Notes: a model not told the origin generated them from the letters alone. Counted from the stretch's first letter, positions 32,245 to 43,984 are shown. The stretch: DNA of 64,000 nt from Hyposmocoma kahamanoa (GCF_003589595.1 NW_020654748.1:1439887-1503886), one strand, 5' to 3'. Numbers and translations are program-made.

Positions 32245-32935
32245 GCTACCTCGTTAGTGGTCTCATTTAAATTTGAAGATAATATTCCACCTCTAAGGGT
32301 AGCAAATTAGGGGTTGAATCCGGTTTACTCAAATATTTTATATGTTCATAAAAATATACATAATTTCAATAAGAAAGAAGATATCCATAATGTTAACCTT
32401 AGAGCTAAGTCCAAACTCATGGTACCACGATTTCGTTTAACCAAGGTAAACAACTCTTTTATGGGGAACTGTATACGTTTTTACAATAAGATTCCGGAGC
32501 ATATATTAAGTTTATCATTTCCTAAGTTTAAAAACTACATTAAAAATATTTTGATCGAAAAATCATATTACAAAATTGAAGACTACGTGTTAGATAAAGA
32601 TGTATGGAAAGACGACACGGCTCCAGAATCCACACAAATTTGATTCAAAGTGTATTCCATAGCATTTAAGTTTATTTGAAAAAAGCAATCCCTAGAGTTT
32701 CTTGCTCGTTCTTCTCAGGGAGGTCAGCGTAGTGAACGAGCAGTAGCTTAAATGTGACGTTTTCAAGTGTAAATTTATTTTACCTATGGAATAAATAATC
32801 TTAGACTTTGACTTTGATTAATTCGATTTTACCCAATTTCCGATAGCCGATTTCGATAAAACTTGGCAAATAGATTGTAAGTCAATGCAAATAGATGTAA
32901 TTCTACAAACTTTTAAGGTATTTTTTTTTAAATAT
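32245..32935 (+). repeat. Repeat M copy interrupted by a LINE
   Basis: M sequence up to 'ggggttgaatccgg' (about 32321) resumes at about 32818 with 'atttccgatagccgatttcg', 'aaaacttggcaaatag' and 'atgtaattctacaaac'. The gap is a plus-strand LINE end. Confidence 0.65.
32322..32818 (+). pseudogene. CR1/Jockey-like LINE C-terminus (family H), in frame
   Basis: The frame 32314-32643 reads 'SNILYVHKNIHNFNKKEDIH', 'LMVPRFRLTKVNNSFMGNCI', 'RFYNKIPEHILSLSFPKFKN', 'YIKNILIEKSYYKIEDYVLD' and stops at 32641. It is the best-preserved copy of this C-terminus in the window. The 3' UTR includes 'tttcttgctcgttcttctca' and ends in 'agactttgactttgatta'. It is severely 5'-truncated. Confidence 0.8.
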
Positions 32936-32967
32936 ATGTATCTATTGCTACTATTTCAGAAACAGGA

Positions 32968-33263
32968 CAACTGTTGAATGAGTTCGTCCAGGGAAGTACT
33001 GCTATCTTACCTATTTCTGTCGCCAAGCAATTATGTGAGCATTACTGAGTTCCGGTTTTCGAAGGGTAGGGGTGCAGGCGAAATTACAGGCACAAGGGAC
33101 TTGTTAACTTATGTCTCAGGGTGTCGGGCGCAGTTCCAGTGTCCCTCAGACCTTTGACTTAAAGCTCTGAGTGGCATTGCAACTGTTATGGCACATCAGT
33201 TATCACCAGGCGTACGCACGACTTGTTCACCCCGTCGCTTAGTATTATAAAATAATAAAAAAA
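32968..33263 (+). mobile_element. Repeat A copy 8 (sense)
   Basis: From 'gagttcgtccagggaagtac' to 'gtattataaaataataaaa', with poly(A)-like end. The hairpin has one lost base pair ('caattatgtgagcattactg'). Confidence 0.8.
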
Positions 33264-33815
33264 CTTTAACCTTAATGAGCATTGACTAAAAATGTTCTTT
33301 ACGCCTGCCGTCAATGGTTGCCTAGAAACGTTGTGTTATTAAGCATTGTATATCGAATTTGACTACAGTGTAATGACCGATGACATAATATTACATATGT
33401 GTAGAAGTATTATATGTCTAAACTCTATGATGTTTTATAGATGCAACAATGGTCTTGCGACCTGAGGACGCCAAGGGCGATTTGTGGTCGGGTACTGATT
33501 TAAACAATGTGATGTTCTTTATTGTCTATTGTAAGGATTTTGCGTGGTAATTTAATACGTAATTGTTACAGAATAATCGTAAAATGCTCTAAAACCTCCT
33601 GTTCATTAAGTTATTACCTACATATATTTTTATTAACAGGTACGTACATTACAACATTTCAAGCCTGCCGTCTTCTTTAATGCAAAGGTCAATTGCCACA
33701 GAGAAATACATCAAAAGATTTGAATATCTAAAAGTTTTCAAAATAAAATGATCTGCCTAGAATCTAGGTCCTAGATTACAGTAATCTGTATCTAGTAATG
33801 TGTAAGGCTGTTTTA
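33264..33815. other. Unassigned AT-rich stretch
   Basis: No gene or repeat recognised. Confidence 0.4.
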
Positions 33816-34065
33816 GAGCAGTGCGGATTTATTTGCGGACCAACCGCGCGGAGCACCCGAGCGGGGTAACACGACTGACGGTAGAACATCGTTTTATAGT
33901 GACACGAATTGCTCCGCACGAAACACGCTCCGCGTGAACTCCGCATGAGCCACCCGTGCGTTCGTTGTAAATTAAAAACTAGATTCAGATCACTGCGAAT
34001 TCCACGCATGCGGATGGCCCATAAACCGACGGTCTGCATGAACCATACGCACAGCTGTGAAACTA
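33816..34065. other. GC-rich patch of unknown origin
   Basis: About 250 bp are rich in 'gcgga' and 'ccgc' words ('ctccgcacgaaacacgctcc', 'acgcatgcggatggcccat') in an AT-rich setting. The ORFs on both strands have no motif. It could be the interior of an old class II element; no inverted ends were found. Confidence 0.35.
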
Positions 34066-35409
34066 AACTAAAGGACTGTGTGGAGATCTTTGATGGCTTA
34101 ACTTCAAGTTTTATCAGATCATCTAACTTTGTTATACGACACCATTAGTATCTACTATATGGATCCTTTTTAAAGAAATCATAATTTGGGAACTATAATA
34201 AAATACAACACACAGTCTTCCACTCAAGTTTGCATTGAAACACAACAAAAACAGTTGATAATAAAAAGGAACAGTTCTTGTTTCCGTGTGGTTTCTTACC
34301 ACACTTTATTCAATGGGCTTTTATGTCGCCACTCTCGTATTTAATCGCATTTCTCTGTCCCAGTCGGTGAGTTGATACCGCTTTTTTCTTTGTTTCCAGT
34401 TTGCGGTGACTCTCAAGGAAGTGCAGACAAAACAAGCCTGTTGTGGTTGTTTAATAACTTTTGGCTTGCGGAGAAAACATCTATAATTCATTCTATATAA
34501 TATATACTAGTGATGCAATGGATGTGTCATAACGGAAACAGATATCAAAAGTAAACCTTAGCAGAAACGGAAACAGAATCGGATGCGGATGCGTAAGCGG
34601 AAGGGTAAATAATATAAAGAAATCAACAAAACAGTTCCAAACAGGGTTTGTGTTTGGTTTCATAATTACACACTTAACACAATACACAATTGTCTATGGG
34701 TCATAGCCAACGTTATAAATTTTCGATAAAAGTTGCGGAAGCAGAAGCGGGAACAGATTTGAAAAAGCGTGCGGAACTTCCGCAGATGGGGAAGCAGAAG
34801 TCTATTGCGTCACGATTTATGTCCTCAGCCAAGTACAGGACAGTTAAAATTATTCTTATTACATTGTCGAATCCGTAAATTTCCAAGCTCTATTACACTT
34901 AAGGAAGGGACTAAATTCTCACGTGAAGTTACTTGACCAAAACGAACTCTTGATCCAAAAAACTGACGCGTGTTCGCAAATACGTGACTTTATTAAGAAC
35001 TCACAGAAGGGTAAAATTTTATACGAGAGAGGGTGAACAACGAAGGTCTTAAATTATAGCAAATGTTGAAGAGAACTTTTCATTACGTACACGTAAGCAC
35101 GTATTTGGTAATCAAATTTTATTTATTTAATAAGGTACATCTACAGAATACGTATTACACGTTTGTAAAAATACTTAAGTAATTATTTTAATTTCTAATA
35201 CATATCCTATTACGGAGTACACAACATTCATAAATTATTTGTCACATTAGATTAAGAAACAACTTGAATTTGAAATAATTAGAATTGGATTCATCCTATT
35301 ATAAATAAAAATTTAATTATTCTTTCAGAGCTATAATATTATAAATTATATTATTTTATATTATATTACATTTAAATGACCTGATAACGATTGCAACAAA
35401 TGATGTCTG
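34066..35409. other. Unassigned stretch with GCGGAA-rich segment
   Basis: Between 34540 and 34800 the words 'cggaaacag', 'gcggatgcg' and 'gcggaagcagaagcggga' recur, giving a repetitive but unbounded segment. It begins 'tagtgatgcaatggatgtg', which resembles hAT-type element ends, but no matching right end was found. Confidence 0.35.
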
Positions 35410-35640
35410 CAGGGCTAAAAGGCCGTATTGGCAGAATCATAATATGATTAATTGACAATTCATATAATGAATTTTCAAACAAAACAAATACGCAATTCGT
35501 CTATTTGACAGTGTTCTATGGAGACCTTCATAGAAAACTGTTCAATAGATGTACTGCGTTATATGAATTGTAAGAAATTCGTAATATGAATTGTCAATTA
35601 ATCATATTATGATTCTGCCAATACGGCCTTTTTAGCCCTG
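35410..35640. mobile_element. Hairpin MITE (231 bp, near-perfect palindrome)
   Basis: The ends CAGGGCTAAAAGGCCGTATT and AATACGGCCTTTTTAGCCCTG are inverted repeats. The pairing continues almost to the centre: 'gcagaatcataatatgatta' and 'attgacaattcatat' recur inverted, then 'tctatttgacagtgttctatg' pairs with 'catagaaaactgttcaataga' around a loop of about 8 nt near 35526. Flanks carry a 3-bp direct repeat CTG (35407-35409, 35641-35643), a candidate target duplication. No coding capacity. Confidence 0.85.
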
Positions 35641-35867
35641 CTGAACATGTAAGGGAGGAGACATTAAAATTGTAGGGACACTAAAAATTCATTTCTTCCC
35701 GCTTATTTTCCATGATTATTAAAATGAAATTTTTTTTGGATCCGACTAATTTAATTTGAGCGTTGACCAAGGATTGCAGTACTGTGTAGAAATTTACAAT
35801 TTCCGGTACCTGTAAAAATTGGTACCGGGATATGTCGGTAATCAAAAAAAAAACCATCGAAAAGTGG
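35641..35867. other. Unassigned stretch
   Basis: Nothing recognised. Confidence 0.35.
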
Positions 35868-36365
35868 TCTGCCTAGACTACTAGGAACAAACGAGGTTTT
35901 CTGTTTATCAAAATGCCCAAATTAATAACATTCCTTAAGTAAACCAATAAAAAGATAGGTAATTAGACCCACACTCGTCGTCTGCAATTCTTGCCTGTTT
36001 CAGACTTTTACATCTTATCCTATCTTAATGTTGCGTGGAAGATGCTAGTTCACAATAATGCTGCCTGTTGTGCAACAGTTTATTCTAATATACACTTACA
36101 TTATTTTTCAGTATTGTTATTATAATTTTAAACGTGTAATAAAGAATGGAAACCAATTGATACGGTCACTAAAAGAAAAGCTGTTTCAAATTTAAACGTC
36201 ACAAAAATTAACGGTCTTTTTCAATGACGGTATTGAGTTCAACGTGCAATTTCTTTTGTTTATTCAATTTTAAAATACATATACTGTCTAGGACCAAGGA
36301 ACTTACGAGGCCTTCAGTTTATCTAAATGCCCAAATTAATAACATTCTTTAAACAAATTATGTCA
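35868..36365. repeat. Pair of direct repeats R, 75 bp each
   Basis: Copies at about 35868-35945 and 36278-36360 share 'ctaggaacaaacgagg' (or 'ccaaggaacttacgagg'), 'ctgtttatcaaaatgcccaa' and 'attaataacattcctta'. The intervening 330 bp is unassigned. Confidence 0.5.
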
Positions 36366-36674
36366 AAATGATAAGCATAAATCTAAAACGACGTTAATAC
36401 TCCGATAACAATAAAGGAATTGATTGTTCCTAATTACTTATAAGTAACGGCCAAAGGTTCAAATGTTGGCATGGGCTCGCATTAAATAATAATATTGTAC
36501 GTGAATTACCAAGTTATACATGCATGTGGAGAAATTTAGAACTAAACCACAAAGTCACGCGTTGAAGCACAATTTCACCTTTGATTAAACGTTGTTTAGT
36601 AATGTTTAAAGAAGCTTCTTGGTATAGATAGTGAAAATATCGTCAAAATTTATTATTATGATATGCAGAAGCTT

Positions 36675-36855
36675 TTTCGTGTCATCATCGACCCATTTAT
36701 AAGTCTCACTGCAGGCCACGGGTCTTCTTTCAGACGAGGACTTAGGCAATGGGGACTTCACACCTTTTCCGAGGTTTGTGAACCTTTCAAACACGATGTT
36801 TTTCCTCATCGAAAAGCTCATGGTCAATTTAAAATTAAATTTTCGTGTAAAGTAA
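36675..36855 (-). mobile_element. SINE family F body fragment
   Basis: It contains 'gtcatcatcgacccattta', 'gcaggccacgggtcttcttt', 'gacttcacaccttttccgagg' and 'cacgatgtttttcctca', landmarks of the common lepidopteran F-type tail. The tRNA head is absent. Confidence 0.6.
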
Positions 36856-37514
36856 ATAATTGCTTTTAAAATGACTGCAACTGCTATGTATTTACTAGAG
36901 ACAAGTCAGGACGCCCTTCCTGGTTTCATAATAAAAAAAAAATGAAACGTAAGTACCTAAGCTACAGCTGGTTACGATTTTGGAAATAAACATTGACATT
37001 ACATGCTATACATTTAATTTGACGACAGCGCCGAAGCAATTGCACGTATATGTTTGTACTACTATATAAATTCCAGATATTGGCCAAAGGAGGGCAATTT
37101 CATACCCGATGTCCGGTTTTATGACCCCCCATTAAGGGAAAATTAGTTGAGCCTTTTGTAATGCGAGCTCGTTTATGTGGACCATTTAATGTATGTTGTT
37201 GACTGATAGATATTTAAGAGCGGTGGTAAACTAGCCTCAATAGAAAGATCAATGGGTTATTTTTATTGTGGCGGCATGTATGGTAGACATACATGTTGCT
37301 GATGAAGAAAATAATAACAACTGCAAATCAAAAAAGAAAAATTACAACTTTAGGACAACATGTAAAGTCTCCAATTTGCATGCGCTTTGGATAGAGTAGC
37401 AGACCTGACCTAAATGGTTTAGAGGAGCAGCCCAGCATTGAGGCATACTCAACCTGAAGACTTGTTATTGACAACGCCGTGACAGTACATTGTTTAGTAG
37501 GAATAGAGCTCATG
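36856..37514. other. Unassigned stretch
   Basis: No gene or family-level repeat recognised. Confidence 0.4.
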
Positions 37515-37705
37515 CTGACAGAGTTCGTCCAAGTACTGCCACCTTACCTATTTCTGCCGCCAAGCAGCATTGTGAGCATTACTGCGTTCCGGTTTTGAAG
37601 GGTAAGGGTGCTGGTGAAATTACAGGCACATGGAACTTTTCAAGTTATGTCTCATCGTGACGAGCGCAATGGCAGTGCCCATAAGATCTTTACGATTTAG
37701 AAAAT
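37515..37705 (+). mobile_element. Repeat A copy 9 (sense)
   Basis: From 'gagttcgtccaagtactgcc' to 'agatctttacgattta'. The 3' third and the poly(A) end are missing, and SINE D follows. Confidence 0.8.
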
Positions 37706-37739
37706 ATCGTCGAACCAATTTAGAAGAGATCATTTTCCA

Positions 37740-37825
37740 AATTGAACCTACCAGGAATAGAATCCGCAACCTCCTCATCCAGTGCCCGCTGTGCTAACCG
37801 TTGGGCCACCGAGGTCGTCATACTT
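37740..37825 (-). mobile_element. SINE family D copy 1
   Basis: The minus strand reads 'gacctcggtggcccaacggt', 'tagcacagcgggcactggat', 'gaggaggttgcggattctatt', 'cctggtaggttcaa': a tRNA-like head with A and B boxes and a long variable region, resembling a class II (Leu/Ser) tRNA. Confidence 0.6.
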
Positions 37826-38279
37826 TAGTTTGGTGTATTTATACATTTTTACTGAGATAGAGAAACTACATGACAAAGCAGGGTGACAATTGTTCTATTA
37901 GTACAATTGATTTGCAGCCGGGATTCTCGGAGTCCAATAAGCCTTGGGCTCTACGCTTAATTGGCTGACCCATATACCATGATTTGCATTACAGCTCCCT
38001 GATTCGAATTTCGGTTTTTGTACAGCTGGCTTTACAAGCTTTGTAACTTAATTGTAGAAGCTTTTGATGAAAGTGATTGGAAATTTAATGGTGCAATTCA
38101 ATTAGATTCAGAGTGAAATACTTTTCAACTTCAAAACGCAGAAATATAAAGTGACCAAATTGGAAATATATATTTTTTGGGAAATGTGAAAATAAAGAGT
38201 AGTACGAAATAAAACAAATATGTCGGTTTTTATATCAAATAGAATTCCGTAATATTTAATAAGCTCAGTACAGAGTACC

Positions 38280-38700
38280 TACTAAAAAAATTTGCATCAA
38301 AAGTACGTGGAATTACATATAATTACCAACTTTTATTGTAATCGGTTATCGGAAAGTGCGCAAACCCGGATTCATCCCCTATTAACGTTATGCCACTATA
38401 CGGAATTTGACACAGGACATAATAAAAATCTGTTCTCACTACTCAAAGTATATTGAAAGAGAAAAACGCCTATAATTGGAGAATAGCAAAATCAACCATT
38501 AAAATAATTGAAGCGTATAATAAAATTTAGACGCTATTTGTAATAAAAATGCATCTTCATGCGTGAACAGCAACCCTTAGAGCTGGATGATTTTCTTCAA
38601 AATTAAATGGGACCACTGTGGAGGTACCCTCTTTCCAACAGAAAAAGAATCATGAAAATCGGTTCACAAATACCGGAATTATCGCGTAACATACATACAA
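38280..38700 (-). repeat. Repeat M copy, interrupted at 38395-38572
   Basis: M-complement landmarks 'aatcggttatcggaaagtgcg' and 'ggattcatcccc' lie left, and 'aaattaaatgggaccact', 'gaggtaccctctttccaaca' and 'atcatgaaaatcggttcaca' right. About 175 bp without recognised identity separates them. Confidence 0.6.
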
Positions 38701-38795
38701 AAAAAACCAGGTTAAAAACCAGTCAAGTGGCTTATGTCTCGTGACCTTTATAGTACAGATCTGACCTAGTTCTAATCTTTGACTGAATATTAACA

Positions 38796-39005
38796 ACCTC
38801 AGTAGCCGAATGGTTATCACGCTGGACTGCCACGCAAGAGGTCTCGGGTTCGATTCCCGAGCCGGGAGGAATATTTGTGTGGCGTACATTTTGGGGATTG
38901 TGCAAAAACCTAGTTTAGGCACCAGTCTTCTGCCTCACAATTAAGTGTACGATGTCCCTTAGATTTATTCACCTTATAAATTATTATTATTATTGTTAAG
39001 GTAGT
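38796..39005 (+). mobile_element. SINE B copy (head conserved, body diverged)
   Basis: The head 'cctcagtagccgaatggtta', 'ctggactgccacgc' and 'gggttcgattcccgagccgg' is clear. The body after 'atatttgtgtggcgtacatt' differs from other B copies and ends in a TTATTATTATTATT run. Confidence 0.7.
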
Positions 39006-39164
39006 AAAGAACAATAAATTATTTGTATTTTATCTCGCACGTTATTTAAAAAAAAAATTATATTAAATTGAATCTTTTTCGTCAGTTTCCCAAAAAATAA
39101 TAAATACATTTAACCTCAAAATTATATTTACCTTTTATGAAGTTTGGTGAATGTTTTATATAAT

Positions 39165-39365
39165 TTCAATAACAATACAATAACGCGCACACTCAATATA
39201 GCCCCGCACTAGGGAAACCCTGAGTCGCAGATACCATGGAGACACACGTAGACAACCACAAATTACACCCAAACTCCAGAGAGAAATAACGTAAGCCTTA
39301 CAAATATTTCTCCCGGCCTGGGAATCGAACCTGGGACCTCTGCGGGCAGTCCGGCATGGCAACCG
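39165..39365 (-). mobile_element. SINE B copy, inverted to its neighbour
   Basis: It reads 'ccgcactagggaaaccctg', 'agacaaccacaaattacacc', 'tttctcccggcctgggaatc', 'gaacctgggacctctgcggg', antisense B from tail to head. With 38796-39005 it forms a tail-to-tail inverted pair. Confidence 0.75.
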
Positions 39366-39664
39366 AATGCAAAGCTTACGATTAACCCGTATTTTTGTTA
39401 TTCTATAAATTCTCGAATATTCTATTTTTTTAATGACCCTTTGCGAATATAAACACCAAAATTGACATTCAATACCGGTTATCAAACAGCATATCAGTTC
39501 CTAAATGTTTGACACTAGCGTTCAACAATAACCTATTGTTAGTTTGTTCACCAACATTGTCACGCCACCTGGCTTCCCTCGGGTAACTGGCAGATGGTAT
39601 GTCACCCATTACAGAGCTGTCTTAAGCCTTGTAAAGGACACAGAATCCTGTATTTATGGACTCT

Positions 39665-39925
39665 TTTTAACCGACTTTGGAAAAGGAGGAAGTTTTTTTT
39701 GTGTATAAGTTACGCGATTCTTTCGGATTTGTCAACGGATTTTAATGTTTTTTTTTGTTGGAAAGATGGTATCTCAGTATAGGTCCCATTTAAAAAAATA
39801 TTCCACCTCTAAGGGTGGCAAACTAGGGGATGAATCAGGTTTCGCGCACTTTCCGGTAACTGATTTCCATATAACTTAGCAAATAGATGCAATTCCACGA
39901 ACTTTAGAGGTCAGTTTTTTCTATA
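39665..39925 (+). repeat. Repeat M copy
   Basis: 'ttttaaccgactttggaaaa', 'gttacgcgattctttcg', 'ataggtcccatttaaa', 'ggtggcaaactaggggatga' and 'gcgcactttccggtaact' in M order. Confidence 0.7.
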
Positions 39926-40617
39926 AAAAAGTTGTAATAATTGAGGGAGAACTAAACAAATTGCAGTTCCAAGGAATGAATAAGTTAAATGATAAGGTTA
40001 TTTTTAGTTTTTGTAGTATCAAACCACGCCTAATAAGATTACATTGACTGACTTTTGGTTGATGGCGGTATTATAAATCGAACTGTCTTTTCAGTAATGG
40101 TGGTATTTTAACTGACGATCTCAAGGTGGTGTAAGTTTGGTGGGCACTAAATGAGGAGGTTTCAAATTCGCGGTAGATCTATTTGTAAACTGGTTTTGGT
40201 CATGGTGTTTTGTGTGATGGTTAAATGGTGATCCACATGTCTTATGTGGTTCTCTGTCACATCAATAATATGAATTTGTACCTTTATAAGATGAACGTGT
40301 ACCTATTAAATGTTATTGTAAATTTTCGGCCTCTTAACGGTTTGCGAGTCCTTGCCAATAGTGCCAAAGAAATAATTAAGAAGACAAAAGTCAAACGCCC
40401 ACAATAAATCTTTCTATTAACGAGACGTTTATTGATTGTGAATTTATGTCTGAGAATCACGTAATAAGGTTGCTTTTATGTTGGGTTCAATCATAAATTA
40501 ATCAAGTCTTGTGGTTCTCTGTACAATGCTTGTTGAAAAATTTATTACAATTTTGATATTCACGGGAAAATAATTTTCAGTTTTATAATTATTATAACAT
40601 CAAAAATCAATGACAAA
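39926..40617. other. Unassigned stretch
   Basis: A 60-codon ORF (40225-40407) carries no motif. Nothing else recognised. Confidence 0.35.
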
Positions 40618-40900
40618 TTGGCCGGTAGTCCAGTGACTTACTTGCCAGGCTCCGGACGAAAAGGTCTCTGAACCGATTCCCGGTAAAAACTGTGTTAGAA
40701 ATAATAATAATGTGCCTGACAACTCCACCATACCCATTACTTGAGGTCAAATTAGGACATTCCCTGAACTATGAGTTCCAGAGCAACGGAATTCACTCCG
40801 GGGCATTACTCTGAACACCCAGATCATTAAAGTCCCAAATTGGTCCTACCGGGAATCGGAACCGGGATCTTCTTATCCAGCGCCCACAGTGAAAATCTTC
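40618..40900. mobile_element. Two tRNA-headed SINE pieces in inverted order
   Basis: Plus-strand head: 'ggccggtagtccagtgactt' and 'ctgaaccgattcccggtaa' (40620-40685). Minus-strand piece 40784-40900: 'actgtgggcgctggataaga', 'gatcccggttccgattcccg', 'tgatctgggtgttcagagta', 'atgccccggagtga', which is family D. Confidence 0.55.
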
Positions 40901-41859
40901 AGTCTTATACTTCGGCCTACTTAGCAAAAATATTGTACGATCGATACGGTGTCCTTCTTTATAGATATCATCACTTTTAAGACTAATTAGGCTAATCGCG
41001 GTAGTTTCAAATTTGCTGCATCTAAATATTGGAATTGCCTTCTCCAATAACGAACTTGAAGTCATCTTGTGCTTTCAAAAGAAATGCAAGCTTTGGTTTC
41101 AAAGTAACAATCGGAAAGTAATTGGATGTGGCCTCATCGACCAACGAATTTATACAGTTTTTATTTATTATTATTATTTTAATCATGGTTTTTATTTAAT
41201 TTTTTTTATTTAAAATACTTCACTATTCTTTATTATTATTTATATGCGTCGAATCGGCTATTGTGTATCTCGCATCAATATGAGTGCATACACCTTGTAT
41301 GCGGGTCGTTTCCTTTGTTTTGAGTTCTGCGTGATGTTTTTGCAGTAATTGTTCAAATTTCGTTTCAGTTGATTGTATGCGTTATTGTTGACTTTTGTTC
41401 TGTTAATGTTGATTTTTTATTTGTTGTGTAGTTCTTTTGGTAACTTAATAACATAATAATTGAATCCTTTCTATTTTGTACTTAAATGATTTTCTGCAAA
41501 TCCATTCTCTCTTCGTTACAAATTATCTCGATAAGATTAAACCGATTTTTTTTTAGATTTTACATCACTACATCTCGAGAAACTTCAAATCTCAAACGTC
41601 ACCGGAATCATGCCATGTGAAATCAACTTAGAGGATGAAAAAAAACAAAAGAAAATCAACCATAAAACATAAAGTTTGGCAGTTCTTCAACCCTGACGTT
41701 GGCGGACTCGTCGTGCAAAACGACGGAGAAATATCTATTTAGAAAATTATTATAGTCAACTCATTTATCAAGTTCACTAAATCAGTTGAAAGTACATATA
41801 ACTACGGTAAGATACGTTTATACAATGTGTTTTTTTAATAAAAGAATAAATTGTGCATT
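40901..41859. other. Unassigned AT-rich stretch
   Basis: No gene or family-level repeat recognised. Confidence 0.4.
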
Positions 41860-41970
41860 TGACCTCATCTCACCTGATGGAAAGCGATGAGGTCGACGAT
41901 GGAGTCTGCTCGCCTAAATAATGCCTATTTACACTCTCCTTGAAAAGGCTCAACTTATGGCGTTCAGGGA
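41860..41970 (+). repeat. Repeat Q copy 3
   Basis: 'tctcacctgatggaaagcg', 'gaggtcgacgatggagtctg', 'ttacactctccttgaaaagg', 'gcgttcagggaataaa'. Confidence 0.65.
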
Positions 41971-41974
41971 ATAA

Positions 41975-42046
41975 AGTTTAAGTTTAAGCCTAAGTTAAGT
42001 GTAAGTAAGTAAGTAAGTGTAAGTTTAAGTGTAAGTTTAAGTCTGT
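41975..42046 (+). repeat. (GTAAGT/TTTAAGT)n simple repeat
   Basis: A run of 'gtaagtaagtaagtaagtg' and 'taagtttaagtgtaagttta'. Confidence 0.75.
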
Positions 42047-42097
42047 AGGCAGGAAATTTCACACCAAAACCGATTGTAGAAGCGCAACACAACTTAA

Positions 42098-42717
42098 CCG
42101 CTCACGCGATACATGCAGCCGTAGACGCATACCACAACTAGAGGCGCCGGTGATGATTTTATACCGATTCATCGGATATCGAAGTTATAACAGGTAAAAG
42201 AACTAATATTAATTGCTATTTCGGTAACTACTCTAGCAAACCATAAAGTTTTTAATGCCTGGGTCTGTCATTTACAAAAAATAAACAACTTCAAAAATAC
42301 GGCACGACAATCGTGTGTGTTATTGTTTGGGCTGGTGATTTCGGTGTTTATTTATTGAAAACATACCGTAAGTAGCATTTTTAAAGTTTACCCTGAATAT
42401 AAATGTTTATAAACTATACTTTAAGGAGTAATTTCATGGTAAACATTAGAACCACTCAAACGGAATATTATCATATTTATCCAAGTACACTAAAAATTTC
42501 ATTAGTGCTTTTTAAGTGCAGGATTTGCGGTGTATTACTGCATTTTATTTGAGATGTTTTTGTTGGTAGTACGGAGGGTATTTATTTAGCAACGCAGAAT
42601 AATAATTTTTATTTATAAAAATTATAATTTATAACTGTATTTAAGCTGAATGCTTTTCTAATTTGCGAAACCAAATAGCCGCCATTATGCGGTAGGAGGA
42701 GCGCATCGCGTGAGCGG
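42098..42717 (-). mobile_element. TIR element L copy 2 (620 bp)
   Basis: The same CCGCTCACGCGAT ends as 22903-23510, in opposite orientation. Internal landmarks such as 'gaggcgccggtgatgatttt' and 'tagccgccattatgcggtag' correspond in reversed order. The small length difference suggests a few indels. No target duplication is evident. Confidence 0.8.
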
Positions 42718-43049
42718 ATAGGAGCGGAACCCCAGTCTACGTCTAGTCACCCGTGTCAAAATGCTTAATTGAAAATTATACCTCTTAGTACTTTTAGCTA
42801 CATTTATTCGAAATAACCTCTCGCTATTTGAATTTAACAAGAGTACACGTCGCAAAGAAAGATAAATTCTCCTAGAACTGTTCCTGGAAATATTTAAAAA
42901 ACTCCACACTACAGATCACCACAAATTTATATTATAGTGCCCAATCATATAAAAAAAGCCAAAAACAGTTTATTCGCCTCCAATATGAAGACACTTGTAA
43001 TAAAAAAAGCACATTATTCTGTCTCGGAGTTCATGCAAGACATCGAGTA

Positions 43050-43070
43050 TATATATATATATATATATTA
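43050..43070. repeat. (TA)n microsatellite
   Basis: Ten or so TA units at 43050-43069. Confidence 0.8.
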
Positions 43071-43332
43071 CTCAATGATGCAAAATGACGAGCTACAACA
43101 AACGATCTCATTGAATTTATCTGTTTTTGCGACGTGTACTCTTGAAATTGAAATCTCATTGTATTTAATCTACGCGTATAAGTAACCAAGTAGTTTTTAA
43201 CACACATCTTAATTATTGGAAATAGATTTTACTAGTAAATATATTATTTAAGGCTAACTAGATTTAAGTATATTTTGTTGTGCACTGCCGGGATCCAAGT
43301 ATATTAAATTTCATATAACAACTATATTTTTG

Positions 43333-43519
43333 AGTTCTTAGGTTTTCGCGATTGTTACACATAGGAAATGAAACTGTTTTTCCGGATTTAAATCGCGTAT
43401 ATTTGTTTTTTCAAACAAACCGATGTTTCGGGCCCTTTACAGGTCCCATGGTCACGGTTGACCATGTCATTATATGAAATTTAAAAACAAATATACGCGA
43501 TTTAAATAGTTTCATTTCC
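43333..43519 (+). mobile_element. Fold-back element N, complete (187 bp)
   Basis: AACTATATTTTTG flanks the element exactly at 43320-43332 and 43520-43532. Left end: 'agttcttaggttttcgcgat'. Left arm: 'ggaaatgaaactgtttttcc', 'ggatttaaatcgcgtatatt'. Right arm (inverted): 'aatatacgcgatttaaa', 'tagtttcatttcc'. The core holds 'tttcgggccctttacaggtc' and 'ccatggtcacgg'. The 13-bp duplication is longer than for most cut-and-paste elements and fits target-primed insertion. Confidence 0.8.
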
Positions 43520-43984
43520 AACTATATTTTTGTTTGCAATGAACGTCCTTTCATTTCATTACTTACAATACGTTTAAGTTTAAAAAAGCGTACTCACCGT
43601 CTATTTAACAAAAAGCGCTTACAGAATATACACATATATGGTGTATATAAACCCAAACATCAAAGAATCCGTTAAAATCTGGTCTGACGCTTTCCTTTTT
43701 ACGATTATTGACTCCTTAAATGCTCTATTTTTATCATCTACATCCATTAATTGCCTTTTGGTCTTTTAATTACTATTTGAAACGTACAGTGGACCGCAGC
43801 TTAGGTTACACAAATTTTAAATATTCGATGTGCAACATTGAATGAATGAATAAATGAAATTTAATGCAAATTAAACATTACATTGACAACACAGAACAGT
43901 AATGTAAGTATCATAGTGTAAGCTAAAGTGCCACAGGCGGCTTTATTGCTAAGTAGCAATTTCTTGCAGGCTACCGTAGGATAG

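Noticed and set aside
34540..34800. hAT-like element starting TAGTGATGCAA
   Set aside because: Left end looks right, but no inverted right end or 8-bp duplication could be found.
38800..38870. tRNA-Gly-like gene
   Set aside because: Part of SINE B, with the family body and tail following and several other copies.
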